The translations under genes were made by a program, and so were the position numbers. DNA of 9,301 nt, taken from NCBI GenBank assembly GCA_947647645.1, contig CANSLE010000075.1, positions 1 to 9,301 on the forward strand, in the 5' to 3' direction. Under the pieces are notes generated by a model that was not told the DNA's origin, did not search any database, and saw nothing but the letters and a program-made list of their open reading frames with translations. Below are positions 1 to 7,503 of this stretch, piece by piece. The number at the start of each line of letters is the position of its first letter. Position 1 is the stretch's first letter. Source of the stretch: an uncultured Microbacterium sp. GTDB lineage: Bacteria; Actinomycetota; Actinomycetes; Actinomycetales; Microbacteriaceae.

Positions 1-1272
1 CGTCCGCCGGCGCGGCGCGCGGCGGTCGCGCCGCTCCCGCAGGTGGCCGCCGAGACGTTCGGACGGGTGGACGAAGAGGGCACCGTCTCGGTGCGCGAGG
101 GTGACGAGTGGCGTGTCGTGGGCCAGTACCCCGATGGCACCCCGCAGGAGGCGCTCGCCTACTTCGAGCGAAAGTACGTCGACCTCGCGGGCGAGGTGAC
201 GCTCCTCGAGGTGCGCCACCAGAACGGCGGCGCATCGGCATCCGACCTGCGCTCGACGCTCAAGGCCGTGCGTGAGCGCGTGACCGGCGCCGCGGCCGTC
301 GGCGACCTCGGCGCACTCGAGCAGCGGCTGTCCGTCCTGGACGCAGCACTCAACGAGGCGTCCGCCGAAGAGGCCCAGGCGCAGCGCGAGGCGGTGGATG
401 CCGCGATCGCCGAACGCACCGCGCTCGTGGAGCGCATCGAGGCGATCGCCGCACGCGATCCCAAGTCGATCCAGTGGAAGCAGACGACCACCGAGGTCGG
501 CGAGTTGTTCGAGCAGTGGCAGGCGCATCAGTCGAGCGGACCGCGCCTGCCCAAGAACACGGGACAGCAGCTCTGGAAGCGCTTCCGCGACGCACGGTCG
601 ATCCTGGACAAGCACCGTCGCGAGTTCTACGCCGGCATGGACGAGCAGCACCGGGCGGCGCGTGATGTGAAGGCCCGCCTCGTCGAGCGTGCCGAGGCAC
701 TGGCGACCAAGGGCGAGGACGGCATCGGCGCGTATCGGACGCTCCTGGACGAGTGGAAGAGCGCCGGCCGGGCCGGCAAGAAGGCCGACGATGCCCTCTG
801 GGCCCGCTTCAAGGCGGCGGGCGACGCCCTGTACGCGGCACGCAGCGACCGTGAGCAGGCCGACGCCGAAGCGTCCCGCGAGAAGATCGAAGCCAAGCGG
901 GCCCTGCTCGTCGAGGCAGCGGCGGTGCCGCAGGAGAAGGACCTCACCAAGGCACGTAACCTCCTCACCGGCATCCAGCGGCGCTGGGACGAGATCGGTC
1001 GGATCTTCCCGCGCGAGGCGGAGCGTGGGCTGGACGACGAGCTGCGTAAGATCGAGCAGGGCGTGAAGGCCCGCGAGGACGCGGACTGGAAGAGCAACAA
1101 CCCCGAGACCAAGGCGCGCCAGAACGACATGACGCAGCAGCTGCGCGACGCGATCGCGGGTCTGGAGGCCGACCTGGAGAAGGCGAAGGCGTCGAAGAAC
1201 GCGACTGCCATCGCGAAGGCGACCGAGGCCCTCGAGGCCCGCAAGGGGTGGCTGAAGGCACTCGGCGGCTGA
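1..1272 (+). CDS. DUF349 domain protein, 5'-partial
   Basis: The frame is open from the first base to a TGA at 1270-1272. A GTG lies at 43, but the bases before it (ctcccgcag) hold no ribosome binding site, so the true start is probably left of the window; the residues before it are a Pro/Ala/Arg-rich linker. Counting from that GTG (409 residues), residues 5-58 form the conserved N-terminal part (FGRVDEEGTV, then a segment around EALAYFERK). Helical, charged repeats follow with the family's Trp and LW-RF pattern: about 125-205 (W145, W159, LWKRF 177-181), 210-270 (W238, LWARF 252-256) and 283-345 (W315). The C-terminus (355-405) is a predicted coiled coil. Cysteine, catalytic motifs, a signal peptide and membrane segments are absent, so it is probably cytoplasmic. 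The family has no firmly established biochemical role, and I propose none. The family call is strong. Confidence 0.88.
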   Translation, partial: RPPARRAAVAPLPQVAAETFGRVDEEGTVSVREGDEWRVVGQYPDGTPQEALAYFERKYVDLAGEVTLLEVRHQNGGASASDLRSTLKAVRERVTGAAAVGDLGALEQRLSVLDAALNEASAEEAQAQREAVDAAIAERTALVERIEAIAARDPKSIQWKQTTTEVGELFEQWQAHQSSGPRLPKNTGQQLWKRFRDARSILDKHRREFYAGMDEQHRAARDVKARLVERAEALATKGEDGIGAYRTLLDEWKSAGRAGKKADDALWARFKAAGDALYAARSDREQADAEASREKIEAKRALLVEAAAVPQEKDLTKARNLLTGIQRRWDEIGRIFPREAERGLDDELRKIEQGVKAREDADWKSNNPETKARQNDMTQQLRDAIAGLEADLEKAKASKNATAIAKATEALEARKGWLKALGG

Positions 1273-1331
1273 CGCGTCGACCGGGGACTCCTCCCCCGCG
1301 GCCGGCGCCCGCGAGCTCTCCACAGATCGAC

Positions 1332-1367
1332 GTCTCCCGCGCCGCTGTCCTCGGCGGGCCGGGAGAC
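1332..1367 (+). promoter_or_regulatory. Hairpin covering the ribosome binding site of the AbiEi-like gene; may also terminate the DUF349 transcript
   Basis: The 5' arm GTCTCCCG (1332-1339) pairs perfectly with CGGGAGAC (1360-1367). Inside it CGCCG (1340-1344) pairs with CGGCG (1352-1356), leaving a 7-base loop and a 3-base bulge (1357-1359). The 3' arm contains GGGAG, the only plausible ribosome binding site for the ATG at 1375. The stem ends 7 bases before that ATG. The bases after it (ttcgttc) are only moderately T-rich, so a classical intrinsic terminator is not shown. The pairing is read directly from the sequence; the regulatory role is inference. A smaller GC stem (CGGGG 1282-1286 with CCCCG 1294-1298) lies just after the DUF349 stop. 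Confidence 0.4.
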
Positions 1368-1374
1368 TTCGTTC

Positions 1375-1935
1375 ATGGCGTGGCCGTTCCTCTACTTCGC
1401 TGGCGATCGCCTCTCCGGCGCGGAGCTGTGTGCGGCGCGGCTCGACGGCGATGTGGTCGAGATCGGTGAGGCCTACATGCCCGCCGATGCGGTCGAGACT
1501 CGGGAACTGCGCGCAGGATCGATGCGGGAACGGCTGTCTCCGGCCCTCGCCCTGACCCGCGAGTCCGCGGCTTGGGTGCACGGTGCCCTCGCCGAGGCAC
1601 CCGTGCGCCACCGCGTGCAGCGACTGTCGCCGCGCCGCATCCACCACGTTTTCGACGTGCGTCTCGTCTATCGCGATGTGGCGCTGCGCGTCTCGGACGT
1701 CCAGACGATCGCCGGGATCGCGGTGACGACGCCGGAGAAGACACTCGGCGATCTCGCCCGCGACCTCTGCGGCGGTGCCGACGACGCGGCGGATGCGATC
1801 GGGGCGATGGTCGCGTGGCGAAGTGACCTGGCCGCGTCAGCCGCGTCCGCATTGGCGTCGGGGCCGCCGTTGCACCACAAGCGCGCGGCGATCGCGTACT
1901 TGCGTGAGCGGGCTCAGGACGAGGTCACCCGGTAG
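1375..1935 (+). CDS. AbiEi-like (type IV antitoxin family) protein without a toxin partner
   Basis: This 186-residue protein starts at ATG 1375, with GGGAG at 1361-1365 as ribosome binding site. The N-terminal part (about 12-50) has the pattern of AbiEi-type winged helices: LSGAELCAARLDG, then a strand pair around VVEIGEAYMPAD. The middle has SAAWVHGAL (64-72) and a basic stretch with HRVQRLSPRR (79-88). Residues 117-128 read VTTPEKTLGDLA, the TTP-x-TL-x-DLA motif common in AbiEi and related antitoxin-like proteins. In classical type IV systems AbiEi is a DNA-binding antitoxin next to AbiEii, a nucleotidyltransferase toxin. Neither neighbour here is AbiEii, so toxin control is not supported. 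I recall similar proteins at this locus in Microbacteriaceae, which suggests a stable lineage gene of unknown role. Composition matches the neighbours. Its last 22 bases overlap the 3' end of rel on the other strand. The reading frame is secure; the family call is moderate and the function unknown. Confidence 0.72.
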   Translation: MAWPFLYFAGDRLSGAELCAARLDGDVVEIGEAYMPADAVETRELRAGSMRERLSPALALTRESAAWVHGALAEAPVRHRVQRLSPRRIHHVFDVRLVYRDVALRVSDVQTIAGIAVTTPEKTLGDLARDLCGGADDAADAIGAMVAWRSDLAASAASALASGPPLHHKRAAIAYLRERAQDEVTR

Positions 1936-4190
1936 ACGTCGTACACCGCGTCGATGCGTCGCACCGCGTTGAGCACCCGGTCGAGGTGGACGATGTCGCC
2001 CATCTCGAAGACGTACCGGCTGAGAGCCAGGCGGTCGTTGGTGGTCTGCACCGACGCGGACAGGATGTTCACGTGGTGCTCGCTCAGGACGCGCGTGATG
2101 TCGCTGAGGAGTCCCGAACGGTCGAGTGCCTCGACCTGGATGTGCACCAGGAAGACGCTCTTCGTCGTCGGCGCCCAGGTCACCTCGATCATCCGGTCGG
2201 GCTCGTCTTTGAGTGACGTCACGTTCGTGCAGTCGGCGCGGTGCACCGAGACGCCGCTGCCGCGCGTGACGAAACCCACGATCTGATCGCCCGGCACCGG
2301 AGTGCAGCACTTGGCGAGCTTCACGAGGATGTCCTGCGCGCCGCGGACGAGCACTCCCGAGTCGCCGCCGCGGGGGGCCTTGGAACGCCCGATGTGCGGT
2401 ATCTCGATCGGCCCGGTGGAGGTGTCCTCCTCCGAGCTGACGAGTGCGGTGACCTTCTCGATCACCGACTGGGTGGAGACGTGACCCTCGCCGACGGCGG
2501 CGTACAGTGCAGTGACGTCTTCGTACCGCAGCTGGTGGGCGACCTCCGTGAACGAGTCCTGGTTCATGAGGCGCTGCAACGGCAGGTTCTGCCGCCTCAT
2601 CGCGCGTGCGATCGCGTCCTTGCCCTGCTCGACGGCCTCTTCTCGGCGCTCCTTCGTGAACCAGCCGCGGATCTTGTTGCGTGCGCGGGTGCTCTTGACG
2701 AACCCCAGCCAGTCCTGGCTGGGACCGGCATCCGGGTTCTTCGAGGTGAAGACCTCGACGACGTCGCCGGAGTGCAGCTCGGACTCGAGCGGCACGAGGC
2801 GTCCGTTGACCTTGGCGCCCATCGTGCGATGGCCCACCTCGGTGTGCACCGCGTACGCGAAGTCCACCGGGGTGCCCCCGGCGGGGAGGCCGATCACGCG
2901 GCCCTTGGGCGTGAAGACGTAGACCTCCTTGGCCCCGATCTCGAACCGCAGCGAGTCGAGGAACTCGCCGGGATCGGCGGTCTCCGCCTGCCAGTCGGAG
3001 ATGTGCGCGATCCACGCCATGTCGGTGTCGACGGCCTTGGACTCGGTCTTGCCGCCCGCCATCCGCTCCTTGTACTTCCAATGCGCCGCGACGCCGTACT
3101 CGGCCTGCTGATGCATCTCGTTGGTGCGGATCTGGATCTCGACGGTGCGTCCGCCGGGCCCGATCACCGTCGTGTGCAGCGATTGGTAGAGGTTGAACTT
3201 CGGGGTCGCGATGTAGTCCTTGAAGCGGCCCGGGATCGGCGTCCAGCGGGCGTGGATCGACCCCAGCACCGCATAGCAGTCACGCACCGTGTTCACGAGA
3301 ACGCGGATGCCGATCAGATCGTAGATGTCGTCGAACTCGCGGCCGCGCACGACCATCTTCTGATACACGGAGTACAGCTGCTTGGGCCGGCCCATGACGC
3401 GGCCGCGGATGCGCAGATCGCGAAGATCGGCTTCGACGGCGTCGATGACCTTGTGGACGTACTCCTCGCGCTGCGGCGTGCGTTGCTTGACGAGGCTGTC
3501 GATCTCGGCGTACAGCTTCGGGTGCAGCACCGCGAACGAAAGATCCTCGAGCTCGCTCTTGACCGCCTGGATGCCGAGGCGATGGGCGAGCGGCGCGTAG
3601 ATCTCGAGGGTCTCGGTCGCCTTCTTCGCGGCCTTCTCCGGCGGTACGAATCCCCACGTGCGTGCGTTGTGCAGCCGGTCGGCGAGCTTGATGATGAGCA
3701 CGCGGATGTCCTTCGACATCGCGACGATCATCTTGCGGACGGTTTCCGCCTGGGCGGCATCCCCGTACTTGACCTTGTCGAGCTTGGTGACGCCGTCGAC
3801 GAGCATCGCGACCTCGTCGCCGAAATCGGCGGTGAGCTGGTCGAGCCGGTACTCGGTGTCCTCGACGGTGTCGTGCAGCAGCGCCGCCGCGATCGCACGG
3901 GGGCCGAGTCCGAGATCGGCGAGGATCTGTGCCACCGCGAGCGGATGCGTGATGTAGGGCTCGCCGCTCTGGCGCTTCTGTGAGGCGTGTGCGCGTTCGG
4001 CCACCTGGTAGGCGCGATCGATGATCGCGACGTCGCCCTTGGGGTGGTGCGTGCGCACCGAGCGGATCAGCTGCTCGACGCCGTTGCGCGATGGCGCACG
4101 AGAGAAGATTCGCGGGACGAGACGACGGAGGGAGCTGGGCGGTGGCGCGACGTTTCCGGCACTGGCGGACGTGGGAACCGTCTCGGCCAT
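1914..4190 (-). CDS. rel: Bifunctional (p)ppGpp synthetase/hydrolase Rel (RelA/SpoT family)
   Basis: This long RSH enzyme (758 residues) is predicted to make (p)ppGpp from ATP and GDP/GTP on starved ribosomes and to hydrolyse it. The hydrolase HD domain covers about 55-210: QKRQSGEPYITHP (71-83, H82), HDTVEDT (106-112, H106/D107) and KLADRLHN (168-175). The synthetase covers about 255-375, with RFKDYIATP (322-330), YQSLHTTV (335-342) and EIQIRT (351-356). RFKD is the basic RxKD form seen in bifunctional enzymes; monofunctional RelA has acidic ExDD. Next come TGS (about 418-482), a helical region, the zinc-finger segment with C628, C629, H650 and C654, and ACT (about 680-756). All key residues are present. 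The start is supported by GGAGGTGA at 4195-4202. It lies 59 bases after secF with no clear terminator between, so read-through from secDF is plausible. A weak TAGGAT (4221-4226) could be a promoter of its own, but no -35 is seen. Confidence 0.97.
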   Translation of the reverse strand: MAETVPTSASAGNVAPPPSSLRRLVPRIFSRAPSRNGVEQLIRSVRTHHPKGDVAIIDRAYQVAERAHASQKRQSGEPYITHPLAVAQILADLGLGPRAIAAALLHDTVEDTEYRLDQLTADFGDEVAMLVDGVTKLDKVKYGDAAQAETVRKMIVAMSKDIRVLIIKLADRLHNARTWGFVPPEKAAKKATETLEIYAPLAHRLGIQAVKSELEDLSFAVLHPKLYAEIDSLVKQRTPQREEYVHKVIDAVEADLRDLRIRGRVMGRPKQLYSVYQKMVVRGREFDDIYDLIGIRVLVNTVRDCYAVLGSIHARWTPIPGRFKDYIATPKFNLYQSLHTTVIGPGGRTVEIQIRTNEMHQQAEYGVAAHWKYKERMAGGKTESKAVDTDMAWIAHISDWQAETADPGEFLDSLRFEIGAKEVYVFTPKGRVIGLPAGGTPVDFAYAVHTEVGHRTMGAKVNGRLVPLESELHSGDVVEVFTSKNPDAGPSQDWLGFVKSTRARNKIRGWFTKERREEAVEQGKDAIARAMRRQNLPLQRLMNQDSFTEVAHQLRYEDVTALYAAVGEGHVSTQSVIEKVTALVSSEEDTSTGPIEIPHIGRSKAPRGGDSGVLVRGAQDILVKLAKCCTPVPGDQIVGFVTRGSGVSVHRADCTNVTSLKDEPDRMIEVTWAPTTKSVFLVHIQVEALDRSGLLSDITRVLSEHHVNILSASVQTTNDRLALSRYVFEMGDIVHLDRVLNAVRRIDAVYDVYRVTSS

Positions 4191-4249
4191 CCGCTCACCT
4201 CCGCCTTGAATGATCCGTCAATCCTACGCTCGGCTGGAGGGTCCCGTGC

Positions 4250-5239
4250 TCACGCCTCGGCGCGCGCACGCTTGCGGGCAGCGAGCACACGGGTGTCGCG
4301 GGCCTTGAGATCCGACTCGTTCTCGCGCAGCAGGGAATACAGCGGCGCGGCGACGAAGAGTGTGGAGTAGGCGGCGACGATCGTGCCGACGAAGATTGAC
4401 AGGGAGATGTCGGTCAGCGTCTGTGCGCCCAGCCAGAGCGCGCCGATGAAGAGGATCGCGCCCGTCGGCAGGGCCGCCACGACGGTCGTGTTGATCGACC
4501 GGATCAGCGTCTGGTTGACGGCGAGGTTCACCGACTCCCCGAATGTGCGTCCCGACTTCTCGCCGTCTTCCCGAGTGTTCTCGCGGACCTTGTCGAAGAC
4601 GACCGTCGTGTCGTACAGCGAATACGACAGGATCGTGAGGAATCCGATCACCGCGGCCGGCGAGATCTCGAATCCGAACAGGGCGTACACACCGACCGTC
4701 ACCACGAGCACGTCGATGAGGCCGACGATCGCCGCGACGGACATCTTCCACGTACGGAAGTAGATCGCCAGGATCACGAACGTCAGCGCCAGGAAGATGG
4801 CGAGGCCCCAGAGCGACTGTCGGGTGACGTCCTGGCCCCAGCTGGGACCGATGAACGACGAGCTGACGTCGGACTCCTGCACGCCGAACGTCTGCGCCAG
4901 CGCCGTCGTCACCGCCTGCGTCTGGGTGTTGGTCATCTGGTCGGTCTGGATGCGGAGGGCATCGGAGCCGATGGTCGTCACCTTGGTCGTGGTGCCCGGA
5001 ACGACGGAGTGCACGGCGGCGGTGGCTGCCGCCTGGTCAGGGCTCGCGACCTGGTTGACGGTGAACTGCGATCCGCCGGTGAACTCGATCGAGAACTGGA
5101 TCGGTCGGAGCAGCGGCACGAGCGCGGCGCCGATCACCAGCGCGGCGGCGATGATGAACCACAGACGTCGACGCCCGACGAAGGGGAAGGACGTCTTGCC
5201 CGTGTACAGGTCGTTTCCGAGCTCGTTCATGGAGCGCAT
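4250..5239 (-). CDS. secF: Protein translocase subunit SecF
   Basis: SecF pairs with SecD in the membrane and couples proton flow to the late steps of SecYEG protein export. The 329 residues fit the family. TM1 is at about 26-44. The outer P1 domain opens with EFTGGSQF (52-59), the conserved GGS motif. Five further helices lie at about 143-160, 166-188, 193-215, 252-270 and 276-303. The family motifs LSYSLYDTTVVFDKVREN (204-221) and NQTLIRSINTT (242-252) are intact, including D210 and D216. The C-terminus is short and basic. The ATG at 5239 has GGAGGGA at 5248-5254, 8 bases upstream, and shares its first base with the secD stop (TGATG). That points to translational coupling and roughly equal SecD:SecF synthesis. 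A second Met (residue 4) is about 18 bases from that site and is less likely to be the start. Confidence 0.97.
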   Translation of the reverse strand: MRSMNELGNDLYTGKTSFPFVGRRRLWFIIAAALVIGAALVPLLRPIQFSIEFTGGSQFTVNQVASPDQAAATAAVHSVVPGTTTKVTTIGSDALRIQTDQMTNTQTQAVTTALAQTFGVQESDVSSSFIGPSWGQDVTRQSLWGLAIFLALTFVILAIYFRTWKMSVAAIVGLIDVLVVTVGVYALFGFEISPAAVIGFLTILSYSLYDTTVVFDKVRENTREDGEKSGRTFGESVNLAVNQTLIRSINTTVVAALPTGAILFIGALWLGAQTLTDISLSIFVGTIVAAYSTLFVAAPLYSLLRENESDLKARDTRVLAARKRARAEA

Positions 5240-6978
5240 CAGTCTTCTCCCTCCGTCGTCGACCTCGGTCTGTTGCCGTTCTTCGCGGCCAGCTCCGCCT
5301 GCTTGCGCTCGGCGATCGTCTGTCGCCGTTCCGCCTCACCGCGGGAGCGTCCCGTGCGGCGCGCAGCCGTGCCCTTCGCCCCCTCCAGAACCGGAGCCCG
5401 GAACTGCGCGCGACCACGGTAGACCGCGCCGAGCGCGTCGGGGTCGAGACCGGACAGCGGATGTCCGCCCCCGAAGAACCGCGTTCGCGCGAGCAGCTGT
5501 AGCACGGGGTGGGTGAAGAGGATGAAGATCAGGATGTCGATCAGCGTCGTCAGGCCCAGGGTGAAGGCGAAGCCCTTCACGGTCGCGTCCGCGAGGATGT
5601 AGAGGACGACGGCGGCCAGGATGTTGATCGACTTCGAGATGTAGATCGTGCGCTTGGCGCGGGACCATCCGTCCTCGACGGCACCCGTGATGGACTTGCC
5701 GTCGCGCAGCTCGTCACGGATGCGCTCGAAGTACACGATGAACGAGTCCGCCGTGAAGCCGATGGTGACGATGAGGCCCGCGACGCCGGCGAGCGACAGG
5801 CGGAAGCCCATGCGCCACGCCAGGACGCAGAGCGTGATGTAGGTCAGAACCCCCATCACGCCCAGCGACGCGATGATCACGAAGCCGAGCGCGCGATAGA
5901 CGATGAGCGAGTACAGGGCGACGAGGGCGAGGCCGATGAGGCCGGCGATCAGACCGATCTGCAGCTGCTGGGATCCGAGCGTGGCGGAGATCGCGTTGTC
6001 GCTGACGATGCCGAAACTCAGCGGCAGCGCGCCGTACTTCAGCTGGTCGGCGAGCGTCTTGGCGCTCTGTTGGTTGAAGGAGCCGCTGATCTGGGGCTTG
6101 CCGTCGAGGATCACGCCGTTCATCGACGGTGCAGAGATGACGGCGCCGTCGAGCACGAAGGCGAACTGGTTCTGCGGCTTCTTTCCCGCCGTCGTGAACG
6201 CGTAGAGGCGCTGGCTGACCTCTCCGAACGTCTTGGTGCCCTGCTCGTTGAAGACGATGTTGACGATCCACTGGCCGTTCTGCGGGTTCATGCCGCTCGT
6301 GGCATCGGTGATCGACGATCCGTCGAGCTCGACCGGCCCGAGGAGGTACTTCGCCGTCCCTGTGGGGTCGCAGGCGATGAGGGGCTCTCCCGCGGGGCTG
6401 CTCGCAGGATCGTTGTCTTTGTTCGCGCAGTCGTAGGAGAGGAACTTCGCCTGCAGTGCGGGCGTGATCCAGCTGAGGTCGCTCCCGCTGGTCGGCGACG
6501 CGGTCGGCGTCGACGGCAGGTTCGGGTCGGGCGTCGGGTACGGCGTGGAGTTGCCGTCCTGCCCGACGAAGGAGGTGCTGGCCGCGGTGGTGGCGAGCAC
6601 CGCACGAAGCTGCATCTGCGCAGACGACTCGATGCGCTTGCGCGTCTCCTCGTCGGCCTTGCCGGGGATCTGCACGACGATCTGATTGCCGGCCTGGGTG
6701 GTGATGTCGGCCTCGCCGACGCCGGAGGCGTCCACACGCTGGCGGATGATGGCCGCCGCCTGGTTCATCTGGTCCGTCGTGGGCGTGGCCCCGTTCGGGG
6801 TCTTGGCCTCGAGGATGATCTGCGTGCCGCCTTGGAGGTCGAGCGCGAGCTCAGGCGTCCAGGAGCTCTTCCCGAAGGCATACACGCCGAGCGCATTGAC
6901 GCCGAACAGCAGAGCGGTGATGACGAGAAGACCGGTGAGTGCGCGCCAGGCACGGCGCACCGGGGTGGGTGTGGCCAC
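5239..6978 (-). CDS. secD: Protein translocase subunit SecD
   Basis: SecD is the larger half of the SecDF exporter, an RND-family membrane protein that uses proton-motive force to pull preproteins out of SecYEG. The protein has 579 residues. TM1 is at about 13-34, followed by LALDLQGGTQ (44-53), the family's first signature. The large outer P1 region runs to about 335 and contains a Ser/Thr/Pro-rich linker (144-166) and two cysteines (C184, C203) that could form a disulfide. The other five helices fall between about 338 and 497. GFTADSFIVYFERI (407-420) carries D411, the position of the proton-relay aspartate of the family. The tail (500-579) is long, basic and cytoplasmic. The start is GTG; no Met codon occurs before residue 71. 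The gene begins 36 bases after yajC. Confidence 0.97.
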   Translation of the reverse strand: MATPTPVRRAWRALTGLLVITALLFGVNALGVYAFGKSSWTPELALDLQGGTQIILEAKTPNGATPTTDQMNQAAAIIRQRVDASGVGEADITTQAGNQIVVQIPGKADEETRKRIESSAQMQLRAVLATTAASTSFVGQDGNSTPYPTPDPNLPSTPTASPTSGSDLSWITPALQAKFLSYDCANKDNDPASSPAGEPLIACDPTGTAKYLLGPVELDGSSITDATSGMNPQNGQWIVNIVFNEQGTKTFGEVSQRLYAFTTAGKKPQNQFAFVLDGAVISAPSMNGVILDGKPQISGSFNQQSAKTLADQLKYGALPLSFGIVSDNAISATLGSQQLQIGLIAGLIGLALVALYSLIVYRALGFVIIASLGVMGVLTYITLCVLAWRMGFRLSLAGVAGLIVTIGFTADSFIVYFERIRDELRDGKSITGAVEDGWSRAKRTIYISKSINILAAVVLYILADATVKGFAFTLGLTTLIDILIFILFTHPVLQLLARTRFFGGGHPLSGLDPDALGAVYRGRAQFRAPVLEGAKGTAARRTGRSRGEAERRQTIAERKQAELAAKNGNRPRSTTEGED

Positions 6979-6988
6979 GGAGGGTCAG

Positions 6989-6994
6989 CTTTCT
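6989..6994 (-). promoter_or_regulatory. Atypical ribosome binding site of secD (AGAAAG)
   Basis: No GGAGG-like sequence precedes the secD GTG at 6978. AGAAAG on the - strand, 10 bases upstream, matches the outer part of the sequence complementary to the actinobacterial 16S rRNA 3' end (AGAAAGGAGGUG), in the right register. The site is read from the sequence; that ribosomes use it is inference from known pairing rules. Confidence 0.35.
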
Positions 6995-7014
6995 TCGGGA
7001 GCGAGGTGCGTCGT

Positions 7015-7464
7015 TCAGGCCTGGGGCTTGGTGTCGCCGGAGTCGGTCTTCTCGGACGACGTCTCAGCGACCTTCTTCGCGGCACGGTCGTCGCTCAGCG
7101 AGGTGACGGCGCCGTTGGCCACGTCGGCCGTGTACTCGGCCTGCGCGGCCTCGGCCTCGATGAGCTCGTCCTCGGTGACCGTGCCCTCCTCCTCGTCCAC
7201 GACGCGGAGGATCGCCTGGCTGTGCACCTCGACCTCCATGCCGGGGGCGAGCTCGACGACGGCCGCCTTCGAGAGGTCCTCGCCGTCGTAGGCGACGAGG
7301 GTGCCGTAGAGACCACCCTGAAGGAGCACCTTGACGCCGGGGAGCATGGCGCGGGCCTTGGCCTCCTGCTCGGCCTTCATGCGGGCGGCGCGACGGCGCG
7401 AGCTCCAGAACATGAAGCCGAGCAGCGCCACCATCGCGACGAGCAGAATCCAATCCATACCCAT
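7015..7464 (-). CDS. yajC: Preprotein translocase subunit YajC
   Basis: YajC is a small single-pass protein found with SecDF in the export machinery; its exact contribution is poorly understood. The 149 residues begin with one membrane helix (about 4-20, DWILLVAMVALLGFMFW), then a basic stop-transfer (SSRRRAARMK). The conserved YajC core follows at about 38-90: MLPGVKVLLQGGLYGTLVAYDGE, then VELAPGMEVEVHSQAILRVVD, which forms the small beta domain. Residues 90-149 are an acidic, Ala/Glu/Ser-rich and probably disordered tail, making it longer than Escherichia coli YajC (about 110). ATG 7464 has GAAAGG at 7474-7479, 9 bases upstream; the second Met (residue 3) is spaced less well. It lies just before secD, as in most bacteria, and a candidate promoter at the end of ruvB could serve yajC-secD-secF. 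Confidence 0.95.
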   Translation of the reverse strand: MGMDWILLVAMVALLGFMFWSSRRRAARMKAEQEAKARAMLPGVKVLLQGGLYGTLVAYDGEDLSKAAVVELAPGMEVEVHSQAILRVVDEEEGTVTEDELIEAEAAQAEYTADVANGAVTSLSDDRAAKKVAETSSEKTDSGDTKPQA

Positions 7465-7503
7465 GCGGATACACCTTTCGGGAACGCGCCGATCGACGCT
7501 GAA

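Noticed and set aside
1282..1298. A small GC stem after the DUF349 stop as an intrinsic terminator
   Set aside because: It has only 5 base pairs with a 7-base loop and no T-tract, which is not enough to call alone in such GC-rich DNA.
627..1376. A 249-codon - strand frame opposite the DUF349 gene
   Set aside because: Its Ser/Arg/Ala-rich translation mirrors the DUF349 codons, and no domain is recognisable.
1837..3081. A 414-codon - strand frame inside rel in another phase
   Set aside because: It is extremely Arg/Gly/Pro-rich, fully overlaps the well-supported rel frame, and looks like an out-of-phase reading of it.
2241..3983. A 580-codon open frame on the + strand, antisense to rel
   Set aside because: It lies opposite the intact rel gene and its translation mirrors rel codon structure (runs of V, D, H, L, R). 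Long antisense frames are expected in GC-rich coding DNA. No ribosome binding site or family motif is visible.
4221..4226. TAGGAT on the - strand as a promoter dedicated to rel
   Set aside because: It fits TANNNT, but no -35-like element lies at 17-18 bases and such hexamers occur by chance. It is mentioned under rel only.
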